A stretch of 10,359 nucleotides of DNA from positions 1 to 10,359 of the forward strand of contig JBCCBY010000094.1 in assembly GCA_039033795.1 (NCBI GenBank), in the 5' to 3' direction. The position numbers and the translations under genes are program-made. Position 1 is the first letter of the stretch; every line of letters begins with the position of its first letter. The stretch is from Parvularcula sp039033795 (GTDB lineage: Bacteria; Pseudomonadota; Alphaproteobacteria; Caulobacterales; Parvularculaceae). Positions 5,539 to 10,359 of this stretch are shown one piece after another. The notes below the pieces were generated by a model that was not told where the DNA came from, did no database searches, and worked only from the letters and a program-made list of their open reading frames with translations.

Positions 5539-6147
5539 ATGTTCGTTCCGCCCATTCACCAAGATGATCGACGCGATGTTCTTTTTGATACAATCCGCTC
5601 AAAGAGCTTTGGAACACTGATCACGCAAGGACAACATGGCATCGATCTGACCCATCTTCCCTTTTTGGTCGATGGGGAGGCGCTTGTTGGACATGTGGCG
5701 CGCGCCAACAAGCAATGGCAAGCGACTGTTCCTGGCACAGCGGCGGTGGCCAGTTTCATCGTCGACGATGCTTATATCCATCCAGGCTGGTACCCATCAA
5801 AAGCCCAGCACGGACGCGCCGTGCCCACGTGGAACTATATTGCCGTGGAGGCCCGCGGGCCGATCGAGTGGTTTCACGACGACGATGCCTTGCGCGATAT
5901 GCTCCATCAGCTCACTGCTGATCACGAGAACCCCCGGCATGATCCATGGACCATGAGCGACGCCCCATCGCACTACATTGATGCGATGATGAAAGCGATC
6001 GTTGGTTTTCGGATGAATGTGGAGGACCTACAGGGTGCCTGGAAAATCGATCAGCATAAGAGTGACAAAGATCGATACAGCGTTGCCGATGGCATTGCCC
6101 AGGAAAAACCCCATTCGATCATTCCCAACAACATGCGAGCCCTATGA
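5539..6147 (+). CDS. PaiB-type FMN-binding protein (FMN-binding negative transcriptional regulator family)
   Basis: A 202-residue protein of the PaiB family, a split-barrel FMN-binding fold related to pyridoxamine-phosphate oxidases. Characteristic stretches are THLPFLVD (38-45), GHVARANKQW (51-60), YIHPGWYPSK (79-88), GRAVPTWNY (92-100), and the C-terminal GFRMNVEDLQGAWKIDQHKS (156-175). The family takes its name from Bacillus subtilis PaiB, described as a repressor of sporulation and protease genes, but no DNA-binding domain is visible here. A flavin- or heme-linked enzymatic role is at least as likely. The start is well supported by AGGAAG (5528-5533) 5 bases before ATG. It lies 11 bp after miaB and its stop overlaps the phoH start by 4 bp (ATGA), so it is embedded in the operon and probably translationally coupled to phoH. 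Its place between miaB and phoH is not the usual gene order. Confidence 0.9.
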   Translation: MFVPPIHQDDRRDVLFDTIRSKSFGTLITQGQHGIDLTHLPFLVDGEALVGHVARANKQWQATVPGTAAVASFIVDDAYIHPGWYPSKAQHGRAVPTWNYIAVEARGPIEWFHDDDALRDMLHQLTADHENPRHDPWTMSDAPSHYIDAMMKAIVGFRMNVEDLQGAWKIDQHKSDKDRYSVADGIAQEKPHSIIPNNMRAL

Positions 6148-7103
6148 CCGAGCAGAAACTTGTGTTCGGGCATGCGGCGCTAGTCCGCGATCTTTGCGGG
6201 CCAACCGATGCCCATCTTACGCTGATCGAGAACACACTCGGTGTGCGAATTGATGCGCAGTCCAACGAAATCACATTGCGCGGAGGGGATCAATCCACCC
6301 TCGAAGCAAAAGCAGTTCTGCAAACGCTTTACGCACGACTGGAGGCAGGTGAGGCACTGACGATCGCTGATGTTGAGGGGACTTTAAGGATGAAACGTGA
6401 TCCCAATCCTTCTGACAAGATGGCGACAAACCACCCCAGCCTTATCCTCCCCCGGCGAACCATTGCCCCTCGGTCCAAAGCGCAGGCTGGCTTTATGCAG
6501 CAACTCGCCAGCGAAGAGCTTGTCTTTGGCGTTGGCCCGGCGGGCACGGGCAAGACCTATTTGGCCGTCGCGAGTGCCGCCTCCATGCTTCTCTCCGGCC
6601 AAGTGGAAAAAGTCATCCTGTCGCGCCCCGCCCTTGAAGCCGGTGAGCGCATCGGGTTTCTTCCGGGCGATGAAAAGGAGAAGATGGATCCTTATCTCAG
6701 GCCCCTTTACGACGCACTTTACGATGTTCTTTACACTGACTTTGTTGACCGGAAAATTGCTAGCAAAGAGATAGAGATTGCGCCTCTGGCCTTTATGCGA
6801 GGCCGCACACTGACAAGAGCTGCTGTGATCCTTGATGAGGCACAGAACGCAACTGTTGGACAAATGAAAATGTTCCTCACCCGCCTTGGCGAGGGGTCTT
6901 GTATGGCCGTTACAGGAGATCCTTCGCAAACGGATCTTCCCGATCCTCGACAGTCTGGACTGGCCGATGCGCTGTCGCTTCTCAAGCCGATTGAGGGCGT
7001 CGGGATCACCCGCTTCACAGGCGACGACGTGGTGCGCCATCGCCTGGTCGGCGAGATCGTCCGCGCTTATGATGCGCGGAACTCGACGCAAAAGGGTTCT
7101 TGA
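6144..7103 (+). CDS. ybeZ: PhoH-family ATPase (YbeZ)
   Basis: A 319-residue cytosolic P-loop ATPase of the PhoH family. The N-terminal region (about 20-80) is KH-like, consistent with RNA binding, and the ATPase domain covers about 100-310. Walker A is GPAGTGKT (131-138) and Walker B is VILDEAQN (228-235). Other family blocks are RPALEAGERIGFLPGD (161-176), FMRGRTL (217-223) and TGDPSQTDLP (257-266). YbeZ is known to work with YbeY, and the two are usually neighbours in the cluster miaB-ybeZ-ybeY-ybeX-lnt; here a dehydrogenase gene separates them. The start overlaps the previous stop by 4 bp (ATGA), and its own TGA overlaps the ATG of a small downstream ORF (TGATG). Length is normal and no key residue is missing. 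The precise biochemical activity of the family (RNA helicase or RNase-associated ATPase) is still debated. Confidence 0.95.
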   Translation: MTEQKLVFGHAALVRDLCGPTDAHLTLIENTLGVRIDAQSNEITLRGGDQSTLEAKAVLQTLYARLEAGEALTIADVEGTLRMKRDPNPSDKMATNHPSLILPRRTIAPRSKAQAGFMQQLASEELVFGVGPAGTGKTYLAVASAASMLLSGQVEKVILSRPALEAGERIGFLPGDEKEKMDPYLRPLYDALYDVLYTDFVDRKIASKEIEIAPLAFMRGRTLTRAAVILDEAQNATVGQMKMFLTRLGEGSCMAVTGDPSQTDLPDPRQSGLADALSLLKPIEGVGITRFTGDDVVRHRLVGEIVRAYDARNSTQKGS

Positions 7104-7189
7104 TGAGTGACAAAGGGCTTCAGCGTAAAGAAGCTTTCAAACAAGAGAACGCGGCCACGCCGCAATGTGGAGGAGAACGCCCATCATGA
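7103..7189 (+). CDS. Candidate 28-codon mini-ORF bridging phoH and the dehydrogenase gene
   Basis: Reading MSDKGLQRKEAFKQENAATP and eight further residues, this frame fills the whole gap between phoH and the dehydrogenase gene. Its ATG overlaps the phoH TGA (TGATG, 7101-7105) and its TGA overlaps the dehydrogenase ATG (ATGA, 7186-7189). An AAAGGG lies about 7 bases ahead of its ATG. The overlaps at both ends suggest translational coupling, with ribosomes carried from phoH onto the dehydrogenase. The peptide is charged and soluble, with one cysteine, and is not recognised. The strong GGAGGAGA at 7169-7176 lies inside the frame and can serve the dehydrogenase by itself, so the frame may be only a spacer. 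Double overlap by chance cannot be excluded. Confidence 0.35.
   Translation: MSDKGLQRKEAFKQENAATPQCGGERPS
7169..7176 (+). promoter_or_regulatory. Strong ribosome binding site fixing the dehydrogenase start
   Basis: GGAGGAGA ends 9 bases before ATG 7186 and is the best Shine-Dalgarno match I noticed in the window. It supports ATG 7186 over an in-frame ATG at 7165, which lies upstream of the motif itself and would add the unconserved residues MWRRTPI. Confidence 0.7.
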
Positions 7190-8136
7190 CTGACCAAGTG
7201 ACGCTCGACGTGCCATGGGGCCGAAAGCCTGAACCAGCAGAAATCCTTGGCGATATCGATCTTTCAGGGCAGCGCGCCGTGGTCACCGGCGGCTATTCTG
7301 GGATCGGGCTTGAAACAGTACGGGCCCTGACGGAACGCGGCATGGAGGTGATCGCGCCAGCCCGCAGCCTTGAGAAGGCCAAAGCCGCGCTCGCGGGCAT
7401 CAGCGGCGTCACCGTCGCGGCCATGGATCTTGCTGATCTCAGCAGCGTTACGAGCTTTGCCGGATCGATCGCAAGTGACGGCAAGCCGCTCGACCTCGTG
7501 ATCAACAATGCGGGCATCATGGCATGCCCCGAAACCCGGATTGGCAAGGGTTGGGAAAGCCAATTCGCCACCAACCATATTGGCCACTTCGTTCTGATTG
7601 CGGAACTTCTTCCGTCAATCCTCAAAGCAAGCAAACCGCGGGTCGTCGCGCTGTCGTCATCAGCGAACAGGATTTCAGGCATCCGCTGGGACGATCCGCA
7701 CTTCACAAAAGAACCTTATGACAAATGGATTGCCTACGGGCAGTCAAAGACCGCCAATGCTTTGTTCGCGCGGCAATTGAACAGGCGCGAGGATGGCCTT
7801 CTTGCCTTTTCTGTGCACCCCGGCGGGATCATGACCGACCTGCAACGCCATCTTTCGGTGGAAGAGCAGGTGGCCATGGGCTGGATGAAGGAGAATGGAG
7901 AGTTGAGCGAGCGCGCCAAACCGCTCTTCAAATCCACCGCCCAGGGCTGCGCAACCACGTTATGGGCGGCAACATCGCCGATGCTCGACGACCATGGCGG
8001 TGTCTTTTGCGAGGACTGCAACATTGGCGCCCTGAATGACGACCCCGACAACCGATATTTCGGCGTGCGGTCCTGGGCCTGCGCCGACGAGGATGCAGAG
8101 CGGCTCTGGAGCTACACCGAAGAGCTCCTCAGTTAA
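7186..8136 (+). CDS. Short-chain dehydrogenase/reductase (SDR), retinol-dehydrogenase-like
   Basis: A 316-residue classical-type SDR with a Rossmann fold. Visible motifs are the dinucleotide-binding TGGYSGIG (34-41), Asp81 in MDLADLSSV, NNAGIMA (107-113), the structural Asn130 (FATNHIGHF), catalytic Ser158 (ALSSSANR) and YGQSK (Tyr184, Lys188), and HPGGIMTDLQRHL (211-223). Arg60 at the end of the second strand suggests NADP(H) preference. The C-terminal FCEDCN (274-279) with two cysteines is found in many members of this subgroup. Members close in sequence are annotated as retinol- or WW-domain-oxidoreductase-like, and their substrates are mostly unknown. The start is set by GGAGGAGA upstream. 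It sits between phoH and ybeY, which are normally adjacent, 9 bp ahead of ybeY, so it is almost certainly in the operon. A role in RNA processing should not be assumed. Confidence 0.93.
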   Translation: MTDQVTLDVPWGRKPEPAEILGDIDLSGQRAVVTGGYSGIGLETVRALTERGMEVIAPARSLEKAKAALAGISGVTVAAMDLADLSSVTSFAGSIASDGKPLDLVINNAGIMACPETRIGKGWESQFATNHIGHFVLIAELLPSILKASKPRVVALSSSANRISGIRWDDPHFTKEPYDKWIAYGQSKTANALFARQLNRREDGLLAFSVHPGGIMTDLQRHLSVEEQVAMGWMKENGELSERAKPLFKSTAQGCATTLWAATSPMLDDHGGVFCEDCNIGALNDDPDNRYFGVRSWACADEDAERLWSYTEELLS

Positions 8137-8145
8137 GCGATTGCC

Positions 8146-8610
8146 ATGAGCCCAGAGCCGGAGATCCTGATCGAGGAGCCCGCCTGGGCCGCCCTATCGC
8201 CCGACATTTTGGTGGCGGCCTGCGTGGCTGCCACGAAGGCCACCACCGCCGACCCCTCGCTCGCTCGGGTTGTCACCGCGCTTTTTACGACCGATGCAGC
8301 GGTGCGGGCACTGAACGCCGAATGGCGAGAAAAAGATAAGCCAACCAATGTCTTGTCGTTTCCAGCAGAGCCTGTTCCAGGCCTGCCCGACGCGGTCCAA
8401 CCGCTTGGGGACCTCGCCCTTGCCTATCAAACATGCGCCCGTGAAGCCGCGGACAAGGGGATCACCCTGAAAGATCACACAACCCACTTGATCGTTCATG
8501 GTGTTTTGCACCTTCTCGGCTATGATCACATCGGCGAGGACGAGGCCGAGGCGATGGAAGCCTTGGAAATCAAGATCCTGGCGCGCCTGGGCATCAACAA
8601 TCCTTACTGA
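8146..8610 (+). CDS. ybeY: Endoribonuclease/rRNA maturation factor YbeY
   Basis: A 154-residue zinc-dependent single-strand endoribonuclease needed for 16S rRNA 3'-end maturation and, with RNase R in E. coli, 70S ribosome quality control. The metal site HGVLHLLGYDH gives the three ligands His118, His122 and His128. The upstream block LNAEWREKDKPTNVLSFP (56-73) contains conserved Arg61 near the active site, and LGDLALAYQT (87-96) is also typical. Length is normal. The N-terminal EPAWAAL matches the usual family start, which supports ATG 8146. No clear ribosome binding site precedes it, so translation probably depends on coupling to the dehydrogenase gene, whose stop is only 9 bp upstream. It is followed by corC after 29 bp, as in other proteobacteria. 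Confidence 0.96.
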   Translation: MSPEPEILIEEPAWAALSPDILVAACVAATKATTADPSLARVVTALFTTDAAVRALNAEWREKDKPTNVLSFPAEPVPGLPDAVQPLGDLALAYQTCAREAADKGITLKDHTTHLIVHGVLHLLGYDHIGEDEAEAMEALEIKILARLGINNPY

Positions 8611-8639
8611 GGATGCCTGGCCGATAAGTGGAGACGACC

Positions 8640-9578
8640 ATGCCCGACGGCTCTGAGCCGTCCAGTTTCGCCGCCGTGGCGGCGCATTCCCCCCGAGGAG
8701 AGGACACCCCCGAACCGTCTGCGCCTGACCGCAAACGCTCGGGTTTAAGCGCATTGTTTGGCCGACGCGGGAAAACCGCGCATGACGCCATCGTGGATGA
8801 TGGCCATGGCGGCGAACGCCAGCTGTCGGCCACCGAGAAAGCGATGATCGGCCGGGTCGTTGCGCTTGAAAACGTGCGCGTGGGCGATGTTGCTATCCCA
8901 CGCGCCGATATTCTCAGCGTCGATGTCCATGAATCGCTGTCGGCGGTTCTCACAACCTTCGCCGAAGCAGGCCATTCGAGACTGCCCGTCTACCGCGGCG
9001 ACCTCGATGACCCGTTGGGTTTCGTCCATATCAAGGACGTCGTGACCCTTCTGGCGCAAGAAGGCGGCTGTGCTGATGACACCGAGATCCTGCCCGGTGT
9101 TGTGCGCAAATTGCTTTATGCGCCGCCGTCAATGCCGGTCGCTGAGCTTTTGTTGCGGATGCAAGCCCAGCGGATTCACATGGCGCTGGTGATTGACGAG
9201 TTCGGCGGCACCGATGGGCTCGTGACCATCGAGGACCTTATCGAAGAGATCGTCGGCGACATTCGCGACGAGCACGACGAGGCCGAAGAGAGCAGCTTGA
9301 GGCGCACACCGGGTGGGCGCTGGGATATCGATGCTCGGTTTGAGCTTGATGACCTTGCCCATCGGCTCAAGATCGATCTTCGTACCGATGAAGAAGAGAT
9401 TGATACGCTGGGCGGCTTGGTGTTCAGCCTTGCCGGCAGGGTTCCCTCACGCGGGGAGGTTATTCCGCACCCAGCTGGCCATGAGTTTGAAATAGCAGAA
9501 GCCGACCCGCGCCGTGTACGACGCGTTCTCATACGCCTTCATTCCATCACGGAAAAATCGGAGTCAAAGTCTTCATGA
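8640..9578 (+). CDS. corC: CorC/HlyC-family CBS-domain protein (YbeX)
   Basis: A 312-residue soluble protein of the CorC/YbeX family. A polar, probably disordered N-terminus (1-65) is followed by a pair of CBS domains (about 78-205) and a CorC_HlyC domain (about 222-303). Typical strings are VAIPRADILSVD (84-95), HSRLPVYRGDLDDPLGFVHIKD (starting at 112), VIDEFGGTDGLVTIEDLIEEIVGDI (starting at 184) and TLGGLVFSLAGRVPSRGE (starting at 256). No transmembrane DUF21 region is present, as in YbeX and unlike the CorB type. The family was linked to magnesium/cobalt efflux through CorA, and more recently to ribosome-related phenotypes, so the exact role is open. ATG 8640 is preferred over GTG 8628 because GGAG lies 6 bases ahead of it. 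Its stop overlaps the lnt start by 4 bp. Confidence 0.93.
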   Translation: MPDGSEPSSFAAVAAHSPRGEDTPEPSAPDRKRSGLSALFGRRGKTAHDAIVDDGHGGERQLSATEKAMIGRVVALENVRVGDVAIPRADILSVDVHESLSAVLTTFAEAGHSRLPVYRGDLDDPLGFVHIKDVVTLLAQEGGCADDTEILPGVVRKLLYAPPSMPVAELLLRMQAQRIHMALVIDEFGGTDGLVTIEDLIEEIVGDIRDEHDEAEESSLRRTPGGRWDIDARFELDDLAHRLKIDLRTDEEEIDTLGGLVFSLAGRVPSRGEVIPHPAGHEFEIAEADPRRVRRVLIRLHSITEKSESKSS

Positions 9579-10359
9579 CCACTCTTGCGGCGGTCCGTGA
9601 GGGCCTCCTGCAGATCAAGGGACTTGAAGGCTGGCGTCGCTATGTGGTGGCGCTCGGTTTTGGTTGCTTGGCTGCGCTCGCCTTCGCGCCGATGCGCATC
9701 TTGCCGATGCTGTTGATCAGTTTCACCGGTCTCGCTCTTTTGATCGATGCGTTGACGGAGCACCAGCACGGGCAACGGGCTGCCTTCTTGACAGGAAGCG
9801 CGTTTGGGTTCGGGTATTTTGGCATCAGCTGCCTATGGCTTGCCAATGCATTTTTGGTGCAGGCCGATGCATTCGCTTGGATGATCCCCATTGTCCTACC
9901 CGCCTTCTTTTTGTTTTTAGGTCTGTTTTTTGGTTTGGCGGGCTTTATTCACATCGCCTTGCTTAGGAGGTTTCCGCACCAAGGCATCCGCCGGATCATT
10001 CCCCTGCTGATGGGTTTAGCTGTCGCCGAATGGCTGCGCGGCCATATCCTGACAGGCCTTCCATGGAACCTGACATCGCAAGCAACGGCGGGTTCAACGC
10101 TTTTGATGCAGCCGCTGGCCATGCTTGGCCCCTACAGCTACGGAGTTGTTCTGACTTTTTTAAGTCTGCTCCCCGCCGCCGTTCTGTTGACACCATCCTC
10201 CGCCAAAAAAGCGGCCCTCGCATTTGGGTCCATCAGTCTCGTGATCGTCATCTATGGATCCATCAGACTGACCCAATCGCCAACCGTGCTGCGTGATGAT
10301 GCGTCGGTCGTGGTCATTCAACCCAATATGAGCCAGCGCGATAAACTTGACCCGCAAAA
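9575..10359 (+). CDS. lnt: Apolipoprotein N-acyltransferase Lnt, partial (C-terminus beyond window)
   Basis: The first 261 residues of an inner-membrane enzyme of about 500-530 residues that transfers a third acyl chain onto the N-terminal cysteine of lipoproteins, the last step of lipoprotein maturation before Lol export. Hydrophobic helices are seen at about 22-37, 42-60, 72-93, 102-128, 141-157, 186-206 and 212-232. The motif EWLRGHILTGLPWN (152-165) is diagnostic of Lnt. VVVIQPNMSQRDKLDP (245-260) is the start of the periplasmic nitrilase-like domain; the catalytic Glu-Lys-Cys residues lie beyond the right edge and cannot be checked. The ATG overlaps the corC stop (ATGA), which supports translational coupling and a shared transcript. 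The reading frame is intact up to the window end. Confidence 0.95.
   Translation, partial: MTTLAAVREGLLQIKGLEGWRRYVVALGFGCLAALAFAPMRILPMLLISFTGLALLIDALTEHQHGQRAAFLTGSAFGFGYFGISCLWLANAFLVQADAFAWMIPIVLPAFFLFLGLFFGLAGFIHIALLRRFPHQGIRRIIPLLMGLAVAEWLRGHILTGLPWNLTSQATAGSTLLMQPLAMLGPYSYGVVLTFLSLLPAAVLLTPSSAKKAALAFGSISLVIVIYGSIRLTQSPTVLRDDASVVVIQPNMSQRDKLDPQ

Noticed and set aside
6384..7091. 235-residue minus-strand ORF
   Set aside because: It is antisense to phoH, which has intact Walker motifs; the translation resembles no family.
1..10359. Defence system, phage, insertion sequence, CRISPR or biosynthetic cluster
   Set aside because: No transposase, integrase, repeat array, nuclease or toxin-antitoxin sequence was recognised on either strand. 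The genes are core metabolism, regulation and the miaB-lnt cluster.

Overview
The window looks like an ordinary chromosomal segment of an alphaproteobacterium with moderately high GC. The reasons are the protein sequences (YggS, MiaB, PhoH, YbeY and CorC variants of alphaproteobacterial type), a divergent thiamine-phosphate-synthase-like gene beside yggS, and a strong shortage of GANTC sites (about 7 seen by eye), as expected where CcrM methylation operates. The lineage cannot be fixed further from sequence alone. A marine Parvularcula- or Caulobacterales/Rhodobacterales-like organism is only a guess. I see no mobile element, CRISPR array, rRNA or tRNA.

Layout. Positions 1-210 hold the C-terminal end of a plus-strand reading frame that looks like the last strands of an outer-membrane beta-barrel (porin-like). 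It converges on a minus-strand thiamine-phosphate-synthase-like gene (207-806), and the two stop codons overlap. That gene is divergent from yggS (816-1487), with only 9 bp between the chosen starts. All later genes are on the plus strand. A 259-bp intergenic region (1488-1746) carries a perfect FNR/FixK-type box and a well-placed -10 element ahead of an orphan OmpR/PhoB-type response regulator (1747-2454). Next come a PEP mutase/isocitrate lyase superfamily enzyme (2529-3305) and an eight-helix membrane protein with a TspO/MBR-like motif (3375-4139).

From 4181 to the right edge lies the conserved RNA-modification and envelope cluster miaB - phoH - ybeY - corC - lnt. It has two insertions: a PaiB-type FMN-binding protein between miaB and phoH, and a short-chain dehydrogenase between phoH and ybeY. 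Spacing is tight (11 bp, -4, about 9, about 29, -4), so this is very probably one transcript. A 28-codon mini-ORF bridges phoH to the dehydrogenase, overlapping phoH's stop and the dehydrogenase start. lnt runs off the right edge.

How the genes fit together. MiaB modifies A37 of tRNA, YbeY matures rRNA and supports ribosome quality control, PhoH is an RNA-associated ATPase, and CorC and Lnt act at the envelope; this grouping is long established. The inserted genes are redox or flavin-linked by family, and the response regulator upstream has an oxygen-type regulatory signature, but no functional link between them is demonstrated. I do not find a clear undescribed system. The best leads are the FNR/FixK-type promoter, the bridging mini-ORF and the two inserted redox genes.
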